A DNA stretch of 64,000 bases from Rhizobiales bacterium 2SD (GCA_005502805.1 SCMY01000002.1:496001-560000); one strand, 5' to 3'. Positions 1 to 8,760 are shown, counted from the stretch's first letter. Program-made: numbers and translations. Notes: generated by a model not told the origin, from the letters alone.

Positions 1-655
1 GTTCCCCATGCAGCACCAGCAGCGGCGCCTTGACCCTGCCGATGACCCGGTCGGAGTGGAACTGATCCTGCATGAACAGCCCGACCGGGATGTAGGGATA
101 GAGCTGCTGCGCCACCGCCGCAGTGGAGAGATAGGGCGCCTCGAGGATCACCGCTTTGAGCGGCACGTCGGCCGCTAGTTTCAGCACCACGCCCGTACCG
201 AGCGACTCGCCATAGCCGATCAGCCGCTCCGCGCCGAAACGGCCCGCTGCCTCCGCATAGGCAGCGCGTGCATCGAGCGCCAACCCGTCCTCGGTCGGTG
301 AGCCGGTCGAGCCGCCATAGCCACGATAATTGACGGCGAACAGACCTGTGCCATCCTCCGTCAGGCTGCGAAAGCGCGTCTGCCGTATCGGCCGGCCGAA
401 ATTACCGGCATTGCCATGGAAGAACAGCAGCACCGGCTTGCCTTCGCGCGGCGGCACCAGCCAGGCGACCAGCGTCTCGCCATCGGCGGCGGTCAACACG
501 GTTTCCTCCACGCCCGGCAGGTTCGCGGTAGCGATCTCGGCGCGGGCCGGATTGCGCGGATACAACATCTCGCGCTGCTTGACATAGAGCAGCGCCAGCA
601 CCGCCGCATAGACGGCAAGGCCTCCCAGGAGGAGAAGCTTCAGGATTCGACGCAT
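1..655 (-). CDS. alpha/beta hydrolase (partial, runs off the left edge)
   Basis: N-terminal 218 residues of a serine hydrolase of the BEM46/ABHD13-like type. The start is ATG at 655. Residues 5-24 form one hydrophobic helix, so the enzyme is probably anchored in the inner membrane with its catalytic domain outside the cytoplasm. HGNAGN (80-85) is the oxyanion-hole motif and GYGESLG (147-153) the nucleophile elbow with Ser151. The catalytic Asp and His lie beyond the window. Substrate is unknown; an esterase or peptidase-like role is possible. It is divergent from the PilZ gene across a 200-bp gap with no recognisable feature. Confidence 0.85.
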   Translation of the reverse strand, partial: MRRILKLLLLGGLAVYAAVLALLYVKQREMLYPRNPARAEIATANLPGVEETVLTAADGETLVAWLVPPREGKPVLLFFHGNAGNFGRPIRQTRFRSLTEDGTGLFAVNYRGYGGSTGSPTEDGLALDARAAYAEAAGRFGAERLIGYGESLGTGVVLKLAADVPLKAVILEAPYLSTAAVAQQLYPYIPVGLFMQDQFHSDRVIGRVKAPLLVLHGE

Positions 656-855
656 ATCCGCTGCCTTGCCTCACCTGTGCTCCGGAGCTTGAAGCAAACC
701 CGCTTCCGCTCGTAAAGCGCCTTGTCCTAACCATGTTCTGCGTCAATTTCCGGACGTTGAGCCGTCGCGCCGGATGATTCTCGTGAAGTTCTTAGGAGGA
801 CAGCAAGGTCTTCCACTGATCCTGAGCGCTTGATCACAAGGGGGAATTCACAGCA

Positions 856-1119
856 ATGATGCCCGTGACCGAGCGCAAGCACGTCAACCGTCCAGCGCGC
901 TGGGCCTGCACTGCCGACATCACGATCCTCGACCATGGCGGGCGTGAGCTCTTTGCAAAGCTCGGCAACATCTCCGAGGCGGGTTTCATGGCCGAGGCGG
1001 AGGAGACGGTGCTCGTCGGCTCGATCATCGATGTCGAGCTGCCCGACCGCGGCCCCGTCCGGGCCGAGGTCCGCTGGTCGCAGGGCTGGCGCTTCGGCTG
1101 TCTGATCCTGCCGTCCTGA
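856..1119 (+). CDS. PilZ domain-containing protein
   Basis: An 87-residue single-domain protein. The N-terminal basic stretch RKHVNR (7-12) and the NISEAGF motif (about 38-44) match the two c-di-GMP-contacting segments of PilZ domains, although the first is KxxxR-like rather than a textbook RxxxR. It probably acts as a cytoplasmic c-di-GMP receptor, but binding cannot be assumed with that substitution. A purine-rich stretch (AAGGGGGAA) lies about 8 bases upstream of the ATG. It stands alone and ends in front of a bidirectional terminator shared with pntB. Confidence 0.85.
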   Translation: MMPVTERKHVNRPARWACTADITILDHGGRELFAKLGNISEAGFMAEAEETVLVGSIIDVELPDRGPVRAEVRWSQGWRFGCLILPS

Positions 1120-1141
1120 GCCGGCGCCTCGCTCCAAATGA

Positions 1142-1168
1142 AAAGGGCCGGCGTCGAGCCGGCCCTTT
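1142..1168. terminator. bidirectional intrinsic terminator
   Basis: Perfect 11-bp inverted repeat (AAAGGGCCGGC / GCCGGCCCTTT) with a 5-base loop. It has A/T runs on both sides and lies between the convergent ends of the PilZ gene and pntB, so it can terminate transcription from either strand. Confidence 0.85.
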
Positions 1169-1194
1169 GCCATGTCGTGATGTCGATGAACCGC

Positions 1195-2601
1195 TCAGTG
1201 GGCCATCGCCTTGACGATCTCGTCGGTGACCTTCTTCGCGTCGCCGAACAGCATCATCGTGTTGGGCCTGAAGAACAGTTCGTTCTCGACGCCAGCATAA
1301 CCGGCCGCCATGCCGCGCTTGATGAACAGCACGGTCTTGGCTTTCTCGACGTCGAGGATCGGCATGCCGTAGATCGGCGAGGACTTGTCGGTCTTGGCGG
1401 CCGGGTTGGTGACGTCGTTGGCGCCGATGACGAAGGCGACGTCGGCCTGGCCGAACTCCGAATTGATGTCCTCGAGTTCGAAGACCTCGTCATAGGGCAC
1501 ATTGGCTTCGGCCAGCAGCACGTTCATATGGCCAGGCATGCGGCCCGCCACCGGATGGATGGCGTACTTGACCTCGACGCCCTCCTTCTTGAGCAGGTCG
1601 GCCATCTCGCGCAGGGCATGCTGCGCCTGCGCCACCGCCATGCCGTAGCCCGGCACGATCAGGACCTTGCCGGCGTTCTTCATGATGTAGGCGGCGTCGT
1701 CGGGCGAGCCCTGCTTGACCGGACGAGCCTCCACCGCGCCCCCCGCCCCGGCCGCGGCGTCGTCGCCGCCGAAGCCGCCGAGGATGACGGAGATGAAGCT
1801 CCGGTTCATCGCCTTGCACATGATGTAGGACAGGATCGCGCCGGACGAACCGACCAGCGCGCCGGTGATGATCAGCGCCATGTTGCCGAGGGTGAAGCCG
1901 ATGCCCGCCGCCGCCCAGCCGGAATAGGAGTTCAGCATCGAGACGACGACCGGCATGTCCGCGCCGCCGATCGGGATGATCAGCAGCACGCCGAGCGCGA
2001 AGGAGACCAGCACGATCAGCCAGAAGAGGACATGGCTCTCCGTCTTCAGGAAGATCAGCAGCATCACGAAGAGCGCGACGCCGAGGCCGATATTGATGGC
2101 GTGGCGCTGCGGCAGCATGATCGGCTTGCCGCTCATGCGCCCGTCGAGCTTGAGGAAGGCGATGATCGAGCCGGTGAAGGTGATCGCCCCGATGGCAACG
2201 CCGAGGCCCATCTCGAACAGGCTGGCGCCCTTGATCTTGCCGACCTGGCCGATGCCGAAGGCTTCGGGCGCATAGAGCGCCGCCGCCGCCACCAGCACCG
2301 CGGCGAGGCCGACCAGCGAGTGGAAGAAGGCGACGAGCTGCGGCATCTGCGTCATCTGCACGCGCTTGGCCATATAGGCGCCGAAGCCGCCGCCGATCGC
2401 GATGCCGAGGAGAACAAGCAGCCAGCCGGAGAAGCCGGCCGGCGGGTAGAAGATCACGGTGGTCAGCACGGCGATCGCCATGCCGATCATGCCGTACCGG
2501 TTGCCCTGACGCGAGCTCGTCGGATGCGACAGCCCGCGCAGGGCCATGATGAAGAGGACGCCGGAGACGACGTAGAGAAGGGCGGCGAGATTGGCGGCCA
2601 T
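1195..2601 (-). CDS. pntB: NAD(P) transhydrogenase subunit beta
   Basis: 468 residues, normal length for PntB. The first ~260 residues contain the membrane helices of domain II. The C-terminal ~200 residues are the NADP(H)-binding domain III, with the GYGMAVAQAQ nucleotide loop and the KRGMAAGYAGVEN motif near the end. With PntAA and PntAB it couples hydride transfer from NADH to NADP+ to proton re-entry across the inner membrane, supplying NADPH. Last gene of the pnt operon, 5 bp after pntAB. Confidence 0.97.
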   Translation of the reverse strand: MAANLAALLYVVSGVLFIMALRGLSHPTSSRQGNRYGMIGMAIAVLTTVIFYPPAGFSGWLLVLLGIAIGGGFGAYMAKRVQMTQMPQLVAFFHSLVGLAAVLVAAAALYAPEAFGIGQVGKIKGASLFEMGLGVAIGAITFTGSIIAFLKLDGRMSGKPIMLPQRHAINIGLGVALFVMLLIFLKTESHVLFWLIVLVSFALGVLLIIPIGGADMPVVVSMLNSYSGWAAAGIGFTLGNMALIITGALVGSSGAILSYIMCKAMNRSFISVILGGFGGDDAAAGAGGAVEARPVKQGSPDDAAYIMKNAGKVLIVPGYGMAVAQAQHALREMADLLKKEGVEVKYAIHPVAGRMPGHMNVLLAEANVPYDEVFELEDINSEFGQADVAFVIGANDVTNPAAKTDKSSPIYGMPILDVEKAKTVLFIKRGMAAGYAGVENELFFRPNTMMLFGDAKKVTDEIVKAMAH

Positions 2602-2606
2602 GCGCG

Positions 2607-3038
2607 TCAGCCCTTCTTCTTGTACATGGCGAGCATCCGCTCGGTGACGAGGAAGCCGCCGAAGATGTTCACCGAGGCCAGGATCAGCGCGATGAAGCCG
2701 AAGACCTTGGCCCAGAGCGGACCGTCGCCCATCGCAGGCGCAGCCTGGACGCCGACCGCCAGCAGCGCGCCGACGACGATGACCGAGGAGATCGCGTTGG
2801 TGACCGACATCAGCGGCGTATGCAGCGCCGGCGTCACCGACCAGACCACGTAGTAGCCGACGAAGACGGCGAGCACGAAGATGGCGAGGCGATAGACGGT
2901 CGGGTCGACGCCGGTGGCGGCGCCTGCCGCCGCAGCGGCCTGCTCGGCGTATTTCTCGGCGAGTTCGGCTGCCTGTTTCGCCAATGCCGCGGCAGAGCGG
3001 GCCTGTTCGAGCGCCTGTTCGGGTGCCGGATTAGCCAT
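2607..3038 (-). CDS. pntAB: NAD(P) transhydrogenase subunit alpha, part 2 (membrane part)
   Basis: 143 residues. An Ala/Glu-rich helical N-terminus (about 5-40) precedes three to four membrane helices ending in the conserved [10 protein letters not shown] segment. It corresponds to the C-terminal membrane portion of single-chain PntA; the split alpha subunit is usual in alphaproteobacteria. It supplies part of the proton channel (domain II). Start ATG at 3038, 27 bp after the pntAA stop. Confidence 0.95.
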   Translation of the reverse strand: MANPAPEQALEQARSAAALAKQAAELAEKYAEQAAAAAGAATGVDPTVYRLAIFVLAVFVGYYVVWSVTPALHTPLMSVTNAISSVIVVGALLAVGVQAAPAMGDGPLWAKVFGFIALILASVNIFGGFLVTERMLAMYKKKG

Positions 3039-3065
3039 GACGTGACACTCCCCTCTGCGCTGTTA

Positions 3066-4205
3066 TCAGGCCTTCGCCGCGAAATTCGGATGGATCACCG
3101 CGCCGTCCTTGGTCAGGCAGGTCGCCTTGACCAATTCGTCCTCCCAGTTCACCGCGAGCTTCTTCTCGGCCTTGTCGATCAGCGTCTCGACGAAGGCGAA
3201 GAGGTTCTTGGCGTAGAGGCTGGAGGAGGTCGCGGGCAGGCGGCCGGGCACGTTGAGATGGCCGACGATCTTGACGCCATTGGCGGTGGTCACGACTTCG
3301 CCCGGCTTGGCGAGCTCGCAATTGCCGCCGCGTTCGACCGCGAGGTCGACGATGACCGAACCGGGCTTCATGCTCTCGACCATCGCCGCCGAGATCAGCT
3401 TCGGCGCCGGGCGGCCCGGGATCAGCGCGGTGGTGATGACGATGTCCTGCTTGGCGATATGGCTCGCCGTCAGCTCGGCCTGCTTGGCCTGGTACTCCTT
3501 GGACATTTCCTTGGCGTAGCCGCCGGCGGTCTGGGCCTGCTTGAACTCCTCGTCCTCGACGGCGAGGAATTTGGCGCCGAGCGATTCGACCTGCTCCTTC
3601 GTGGCCGGGCGAACGTCGGTCGCCGTCACGATGGCGCCCATGCGGCGCGCGGTCGCGATTGCCTGCAGGCCGGCGACGCCGACGCCCATGATGAAGATCT
3701 TGGCCGCCGGCACGGTGCCGGCAGCGGTCATCATCATCGGCAGCGCCCGGCCGTACTCGGCGGCGCCGTCGACCACCGCACGGTAGCCGGCGAGATTGGC
3801 CTGCGAGGACAGCACGTCCATCACCTGCGCGCGGGTGATGCGTGGCATGAATTCCATGGCGAAGGCTGAGACATTGGCCTTGGCCAGCGCCTCGACCTGC
3901 GCTTCGCTGCCGTAGGGATCCATGATGCCGACGACGAGCGCACCGGCCGGCAGGCCGGCGATCTCGCTCTCGGCCGGGCGGCGCACCTTCAGCACGATGT
4001 CGGCACCGGCCAGCGCCTCGGCGGCGCTGCCGGCGAGCTTGGCGCCAGCCGCCTCGTACTCGCTGTCCGTAATCCCGGAGGCGAGGCCCGCCCCTTTCTC
4101 CACTGCGACATCGGCCCCGAGGCCAATGAACTTGCGGACGGTTTCCGGCGTCACGGCGACGCGGGTCTCCGCCCCTTGCGTTTCGGCTGGGACAGCGATG
4201 CGCAT
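3066..4205 (-). CDS. pntAA: NAD(P) transhydrogenase subunit alpha, part 1 (NAD(H)-binding)
   Basis: 379 residues forming the soluble domain I of the transhydrogenase. It resembles alanine dehydrogenase: the N-terminus reads MRIAVPAETQGAETRVAVTP and a GVGVAG dinucleotide-binding loop lies near residue 180. It binds NADH and passes hydride to NADP+ on PntB. It follows the aa3-oxidase subunit IV gene by 20 bp and heads the three pnt genes. Confidence 0.97.
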   Translation of the reverse strand: MRIAVPAETQGAETRVAVTPETVRKFIGLGADVAVEKGAGLASGITDSEYEAAGAKLAGSAAEALAGADIVLKVRRPAESEIAGLPAGALVVGIMDPYGSEAQVEALAKANVSAFAMEFMPRITRAQVMDVLSSQANLAGYRAVVDGAAEYGRALPMMMTAAGTVPAAKIFIMGVGVAGLQAIATARRMGAIVTATDVRPATKEQVESLGAKFLAVEDEEFKQAQTAGGYAKEMSKEYQAKQAELTASHIAKQDIVITTALIPGRPAPKLISAAMVESMKPGSVIVDLAVERGGNCELAKPGEVVTTANGVKIVGHLNVPGRLPATSSSLYAKNLFAFVETLIDKAEKKLAVNWEDELVKATCLTKDGAVIHPNFAAKA

Positions 4206-4225
4206 GGAGGGCAGGCCTTTCGGGC

Positions 4226-4510
4226 TTAGTAGAGCAGGAGCGCGAGCAGCATCAGAACGAAGGGAACGAGCGTGGCGCGCCAGCCGATCGACGGGGCGGC
4301 GATGCCGACGCCGGTGCCGACCAGGGTCAGCAGCGTGCCGATGATGGCCGTGCCCCAGGCATGCTTGGTGCCGCCAACAGCGAGCGCGGCGACGATCGCG
4401 AGGCAGGCTACGGTGCCAACTTCGGCGAAGTGGATGAAGCCCGTATAGGTGCGCTCGTGCTCCGGATAATCCATCTGCGGAATGTCGGCGGCGTGTCCGT
4501 GGTCGGCCAT
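4226..4510 (-). CDS. aa3-type cytochrome c oxidase subunit IV
   Basis: 94 residues from ATG at 4510 (a longer reading from 4573 adds a non-conserved tail). The HERTYTGFIHFAEVGT stretch (18-33) followed by two hydrophobic helices (about 34-47 and 54-93) is the pattern of the small alphaproteobacterial aa3 oxidase subunit IV, which docks on the oxidase core without cofactors. It is first in the pnt operon, far from any oxidase core gene in this window, linking respiratory and transhydrogenase expression. Confidence 0.85.
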   Translation of the reverse strand: MADHGHAADIPQMDYPEHERTYTGFIHFAEVGTVACLAIVAALAVGGTKHAWGTAIIGTLLTLVGTGVGIAAPSIGWRATLVPFVLMLLALLLY

Positions 4511-4690
4511 GAAAAAAGTCCCGATTTCAACCCTATCCTGACGCCCTCTACCGTACCTGCCAAGGGTCGGCAACGGAGGGGCACCGCCGACGAGCCCAGT
4601 TTCTGAGCACGACCGCGATATATCAGCACATTCTTTCGACAGGAATTCAATTTCAATCGATTTAATTTGAGGTAAATACGGTATCCGCCC

Positions 4691-5299
4691 TCAGGGCAGC
4701 ATCTCTCGCGGAACATGCTGCGGATCGTAGCCGCGCGGGCGATTCTTCTGCATCCAGCCATAGAGACCGGCGACAAGGATGCCGCCGGCTGCCGTTGCGA
4801 CCAGCATGCGCAGATCACCGGAAAGCAGCAACAGTACGAGTGGCAACGCCGCGAAGAGCAATCCGGTGATGACCAGCATCACTTGCACGGCTTTCAATCG
4901 CCCTTCGCTCACCCCCGCGGAGAAGCGCACGGCACCCGCCGGTCTCGTCGCCAGATGCTGGTGCAGGTCGCGGACGAAGGCGGCATAGACCGGATCGCGC
5001 TCCTCGTCTGGAAAGCCGAAGGCACTGCTGCCGACGATCTGCAACGGTGCAGCCTCACCGAAGTGGATGATACAGCTGCCGAAATCGCCATGCTGGGCGA
5101 TGTGAGCGACCGAGAGATGGACGGCGTTGATATCGGTGAGTGGCCGTGAATCCTCACTGGTCCCAATCGTCCAGACCAGACGATCGCCCGCAATCGCGAT
5201 ACCCTCGTCCGACAGTTTGAGCGCGAGCGCGCCGGGGTTGCACCGTACGAACAGACCGTAGTCACGCCGTGGTGCATCGTCCTCGCGAGCATCCTGCAT
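4691..5299 (-). CDS. hypothetical protein with two C-terminal membrane helices
   Basis: 202 residues; family not recognised. The first ~130 residues are soluble and beta-rich in appearance; two hydrophobic helices (about 138-160 and 166-182) are followed by a short basic tail. The arrangement suggests a cytoplasmic domain tethered to the inner membrane. The ATG at 5299 has a strong upstream GGAGGGA. It lies 57 bp downstream of the UbiB-family gene on the same strand and could be co-transcribed with it. No function is proposed. Confidence 0.7.
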   Translation of the reverse strand: MQDAREDDAPRRDYGLFVRCNPGALALKLSDEGIAIAGDRLVWTIGTSEDSRPLTDINAVHLSVAHIAQHGDFGSCIIHFGEAAPLQIVGSSAFGFPDEERDPVYAAFVRDLHQHLATRPAGAVRFSAGVSEGRLKAVQVMLVITGLLFAALPLVLLLLSGDLRMLVATAAGGILVAGLYGWMQKNRPRGYDPQHVPREMLP

Positions 5300-5356
5300 G
5301 GCATCCCTCCATTGGGGGATTGTGCCGCGCAGGCGCGAAATTGACGATTCCCGCGA

Positions 5357-6721
5357 TCAGTGGCTGGCGAGCCCGGCTGCGGCCAGTGCGGCGCCCTGTT
5401 CGCTCGCCACTCGCTCGACGCCGAAAGCCTCGATCTCCTGCTCGAACAGCTTGTGGAAGTTGAGCTCGGCATCGAGGTGCAGGAAGACGCCCCCTAGCCC
5501 GATCGCGGCCCGGTCCATGAAGACGAACTCGCGCGGCACCGTCACCGGCCCGCGCGCCTTCAGCGCCGAATGGACCTGGAACGCCTGCTTGCGGCCATAT
5601 TCGGCCGGGCTGACCCCCTCGGCGATCCGGCGGGTGCGATCCTCCAGCAATGGGCCGTAGATGAACCGCGCCCAGATGTTGAGGATGTCGATCAGCTCCT
5701 TGGTCAGCCCCTTGAAGCCCCAGACCTCATAGGCGTGGACCACGCGCGTGTCGTCGCCTTCGAGCAGGCCGCGATAGAGATCGACGACGCCACCGACAAA
5801 GCTCGGCGGGAAGATGCGGATGCAGCCATAGTCGAGCAGGTTGATGCCCTGCGGCTCGCCGCCTTCCTGGAAAACCGTGTAGTTGCCCAAATGCGGATCG
5901 CCATGGATCACGCCATGGTGGCTGAATGGGCGCCACCAGGCCCGGAACATCGCGGTCGAGATCCGGTCGCGGATCTGCTGGCTCGCCTGCTTGTGGTTGA
6001 GGATCTTGTCGCCGTCGAGCCAGCCCATGGTCAGGAGCCGCCGCGTCGACAGCTCCGGCACGACATCGGGCACGCGTACCTCGGGCGTCGCCGCGAGCAT
6101 TTGCCGGTAGAGCGCGACATGCTTGGCCTCGCGGCGATAGTCGAGCTCCTCGCGGACGCGGGCGCTGATCTCCTTGGCGATCTCGCTGGTGTCGATCACC
6201 GCGCCCATGCGCCGGTGCAAGCCGAACAGAATCTCCAGCTGCGAGATGTCGGCTTCGACCGCCGATTCCATGTCCGGATATTGCAGCTTGCAGGCGAGCG
6301 GAGCGCCATCCTGCGAGAGCGCCCGATGTACCTGCCCAAGCGAGGCGGCCGCCGCCGGCTTGAGGTCGAACTCGCCAAAACGCTCGCGCCAGGTCGCGCC
6401 GAGCTCGGCCTGCATGCGGCGCTTGACGAAGGCCGCGCCCATCGGCGGCGCCTCGGATTGCAGCTTCTGCAATTCGGCGGCGTATTCCGGCGGCACCACG
6501 TCGGGAATGGTGGCGACGAGCTGCGCCACCTTCATCAGCGGCCCCTTCAGCCCGCCAAGCGCCTTGGCCAGCGCCTCGGCATTGGTGGCGTTGCGGCCCT
6601 CCAGACCGAACAGCTTGGTGCCGGCGATCCGCGCCGCCACCCCGCCGACATTGGCGCCGACGCGAGCATAGCGCGCCGCGCGGGCGGAGAATCGATTGGC
6701 TTCGCTATCGCGTTCGGACAT
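5357..6721 (-). CDS. ABC1/AarF/UbiB family atypical kinase
   Basis: 454 residues. Family hallmarks are present: the N-terminal K-x-x-Q element, here KVAQ instead of KxGQ (residues ~64-67), the A-rich loop AAAASLGQVHRA, the catalytic-loop motif HGDPHLGNYTV and the metal-binding DYG. ABC1/UbiB proteins are ATP-binding proteins that support ubiquinone biosynthesis or lipid metabolism. This member belongs to the shorter group without the C-terminal membrane helices of E. coli UbiB, so a direct ubiquinone role is uncertain. Confidence 0.88.
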   Translation of the reverse strand: MSERDSEANRFSARAARYARVGANVGGVAARIAGTKLFGLEGRNATNAEALAKALGGLKGPLMKVAQLVATIPDVVPPEYAAELQKLQSEAPPMGAAFVKRRMQAELGATWRERFGEFDLKPAAAASLGQVHRALSQDGAPLACKLQYPDMESAVEADISQLEILFGLHRRMGAVIDTSEIAKEISARVREELDYRREAKHVALYRQMLAATPEVRVPDVVPELSTRRLLTMGWLDGDKILNHKQASQQIRDRISTAMFRAWWRPFSHHGVIHGDPHLGNYTVFQEGGEPQGINLLDYGCIRIFPPSFVGGVVDLYRGLLEGDDTRVVHAYEVWGFKGLTKELIDILNIWARFIYGPLLEDRTRRIAEGVSPAEYGRKQAFQVHSALKARGPVTVPREFVFMDRAAIGLGGVFLHLDAELNFHKLFEQEIEAFGVERVASEQGAALAAAGLASH

Positions 6722-6795
6722 TGGGACTCGCGAGGCAATGACGGGCTGTCACCGATGTAGGCGCTCCGCCGGGGAAAGCCAGCCGACACGCTGTC

Positions 6796-7209
6796 TCAGG
6801 CGTGCGCGGCCTGCGCGATCGCTACCGGAAAGCCGCGGCCGAGCGAGTTGGCGACCATGCAGATCGCCTTGGCCTTTTCGATGACGGCGCTGGCGTCGGA
6901 GCCATCCTCCATGTCGCACTGAACGCTCATGGTCGCCGCTGTGGTCAGCAAGGGCGTGCCTTCCAGCTCGACCGTGACCGAGACCACGATCCGCCCGAGT
7001 GCGACGCCGAGTTCATGCGCGGCATAGCGCAGATCGTTGCAGAAGCAGCCACCGAGGGCGAGCGCGAGCAATTGCGCACCGTTGAAGCCGAGCCCCATGC
7101 CGCCGGCCTTGCCCTCGGGACGATCGACGACAACGGTATGGGCACCGGCCCAGCCCATCGCCGCCTGCGTACCCTCTACATTGCGCAACTCGACGGTCAC
7201 CGACGCCAT
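6796..7209 (-). CDS. OsmC family protein
   Basis: 137 residues, the usual OsmC/Ohr size. The LALGGCFCNDLRY segment (about 50-62) contains the first conserved cysteine region and VQCDMEDGSD/KAKAICMVANS (about 96-118) the second, consistent with a thiol-dependent peroxidase fold. Likely detoxifies organic hydroperoxides in the cytoplasm; the exact substrate is not visible. Monocistronic by spacing. Confidence 0.85.
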   Translation of the reverse strand: MASVTVELRNVEGTQAAMGWAGAHTVVVDRPEGKAGGMGLGFNGAQLLALALGGCFCNDLRYAAHELGVALGRIVVSVTVELEGTPLLTTAATMSVQCDMEDGSDASAVIEKAKAICMVANSLGRGFPVAIAQAAHA

Positions 7210-7278
7210 GGCGCCCTCCCCGTTTGCCGATAGCGCGAGGCTAGCCGCAGACGCCCCCCACCGCCAAGCCGCGCACGT

Positions 7279-7392
7279 CTAGGCGAGCGCCCGCTCCAAC
7301 TCCGGCCGGTTACGGATCAGCCAGGCGACGCTCCGCGTCTGCCAAGCGATGCCCCAGACGCGCGGCGCGTGACTGGTTTCCGGCGTGATCGC
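7279..7392 (-). pseudogene. severed C-terminus of the phosphotransferase, beyond an in-frame TAG
   Basis: Immediately after the TAG at 7395-7393 the same frame continues for 37 codons to a second TAG at 7281-7279. The translated tail contains the segments RVWGIAWQTRSVAWL and RNRPELERALA, with Trp/Arg spacing and codon use like a real C-terminal helix of this phosphotransferase family. This suggests the gene once ended at 7279 and that one base change (or a sequencing error) created the amber codon. Confidence 0.6.
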
Positions 7393-8067
7393 CTACTCGA
7401 CCACTTCGTTGGCGGCGCTCTCGGCTGCGAAGGCGATGATCCTGTCGGCCAGCAGCTGACGTTCGGCAGCCGCCAGCCGGTAGCCGTCGGCCAGAAGCCC
7501 GACCTGCCGCAGTCGCACCGCAGCCTCCGGCAAGCCGTTCATCGCCGCGACATCGTCCTCATAGAGCTGGGCATTGTTCCAGGCGATCATGGCGAGCTCG
7601 GTCAGATGGTCGACTGGGCCGGCCGCCTCCCAATCGATCAATGCCACCGGTAGCCCATCACGCGAGACGATGTTCCACGGCGCCGCATCGCAATGGCCGA
7701 TCAGGCTGGGCGTGCCGAGCTCGCGCCCGAACCAGGGCCGCCAGAGCGCATCCGGCGGCGGCGCAAAGGATCGTGTGGTGTCGTGCAGCCGCCGGACCAT
7801 CTCGCCAAGGCAATGCATCGCCTCGCCTGACCAGGGCGCGGGATTGATGACCTTGCCTTCGACATAGCTCAGCATCTCGCGGCCCTGTTCGTCGAAGCCG
7901 CTGCCGATCACGCGAGGAGCGGCCTTGAAGCCTTCCGCTTCGAGATGCCGGAGCAACGCATGCACCGTCGATGTCCATGGACCGGCTTCGCGCAGGACCA
8001 GATCACCCCGGCGCAGCACGATGGTCCGCTCGCCGCCTTCGAGCGGCATCTCCTCGTTGTCCGTCAT
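7393..8067 (-). CDS. aminoglycoside phosphotransferase (APH) family protein, truncated by amber codon
   Basis: About 224 residues from ATG at 8067 (alternatives at 8079 and 8121 overlap the toxin gene). HCDAAPWN is the catalytic-loop motif, with Cys in the usual Gly position of HGD, and LIDWE supplies the metal-binding Asp. Substrate unknown; most such proteins are not resistance enzymes. All catalytic motifs precede the TAG at 7393, but the C-terminal helices that normally pack on the substrate side are missing, so activity is doubtful. Confidence 0.75.
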   Translation of the reverse strand: MTDNEEMPLEGGERTIVLRRGDLVLREAGPWTSTVHALLRHLEAEGFKAAPRVIGSGFDEQGREMLSYVEGKVINPAPWSGEAMHCLGEMVRRLHDTTRSFAPPPDALWRPWFGRELGTPSLIGHCDAAPWNIVSRDGLPVALIDWEAAGPVDHLTELAMIAWNNAQLYEDDVAAMNGLPEAAVRLRQVGLLADGYRLAAAERQLLADRIIAFAAESAANEVVE

Positions 8068-8107
8068 CGCTGGCGACATAGCCCGGCAAAGTGGCGCCAA
8101 TGCGCGC

Positions 8108-8503
8108 TCACGCCGGCGCATCCTTCGGCCAGTTGTCGCGGATCCAGCGCGTCAGCCCCTCCTCCTCGACCTCGCCGGCGGCGAGCGCGAGGATGGCTGC
8201 CGTCGCCTCTGGTTCGGCAACCAGGAAATCGATCCCGTTGAGGCCAAGGAAGACGATCATGGCAGCGAAGGCGGCTCGCTTGTTACCATCGACGAAAGGA
8301 TGGTTGCGCGCTACGCCAAATGCATAAGCCGCTGCGAGAACGGCTAGATCGTCTTCGCCGTACGCATACTTATTCGGTGCACGCGTCAGCGCCGATTCCA
8401 GGAGCCCCTGGTCGCGAATGCCAGCAGGCCCGCCGAACAGCGCGAGCTGTTCGGCGTGGATATCAACGACCAATTCGACGCTGACCCAGACCGGCTCGGT
8501 CAT
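8108..8503 (-). CDS. doc: Doc-type toxin (death-on-curing, Fic fold)
   Basis: 131 residues. HPFVDGNKR (about 68-76) is the Fic/Doc active-site motif HxFx(D/N)GNK, and the IRDQGLLESAL segment near residue 30 is typical of Doc. Doc proteins phosphorylate EF-Tu and stop translation. Its start overlaps the antitoxin stop by 4 bp (ATGA), the usual toxin-antitoxin coupling. The 3' end abuts the interrupted phosphotransferase gene. Confidence 0.93.
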   Translation of the reverse strand: MTEPVWVSVELVVDIHAEQLALFGGPAGIRDQGLLESALTRAPNKYAYGEDDLAVLAAAYAFGVARNHPFVDGNKRAAFAAMIVFLGLNGIDFLVAEPEATAAILALAAGEVEEEGLTRWIRDNWPKDAPA

Positions 8504-8760
8504 TTCGCAAGAGCGCGATAGGTGTTCGCATAGGTCTTGAACGAACGGCGGGCGATTTCGAGCCCGCGCGCATGCGTGTCGTCATAGCGCGTCAGTTTGA
8601 GGCCAAGCTCCGGCTGCTCGACCACCGTCAGCTTGTCGCCTTCTGCGAGCTTCAACCGCGCCAGTAATTCCTTCGGCAGGATGATCCCCACCGAATTGCC
8701 GATCTTGCGGACCTGCAGGACCATGGCCTGCTCGGCGGCAGGCTTTTCCGGCTTGTTCAT
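8500..8760 (-). CDS. AbrB/MazE/SpoVT-type antitoxin
   Basis: 86 residues from ATG at 8760, chosen because GGTGGAG lies 6 bases upstream; a GTG at 8772 would add four residues. The swapped-hairpin DNA-binding fold is indicated by VLQVRKIGNSVGIILPKELL (about 14-33) and LKLAEGDKLTVVE. The C-terminal ~35 residues would neutralise the toxin. It is paired with a Doc toxin instead of the more familiar MazF, and probably autoregulates through the palindrome just upstream. Confidence 0.9.
   Translation of the reverse strand: MNKPEKPAAEQAMVLQVRKIGNSVGIILPKELLARLKLAEGDKLTVVEQPELGLKLTRYDDTHARGLEIARRSFKTYANTYRALAK

Noticed and set aside
1138..2853. 571-codon open frame antisense to pntB
   Set aside because: His/Arg/Asp-rich composition without domain motifs; a high-GC shadow of the clear pntB/pntAB genes.
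5570..6760. 396-codon open frame antisense to the UbiB-family gene
   Set aside because: Low-complexity shadow; the opposite strand has all kinase motifs.
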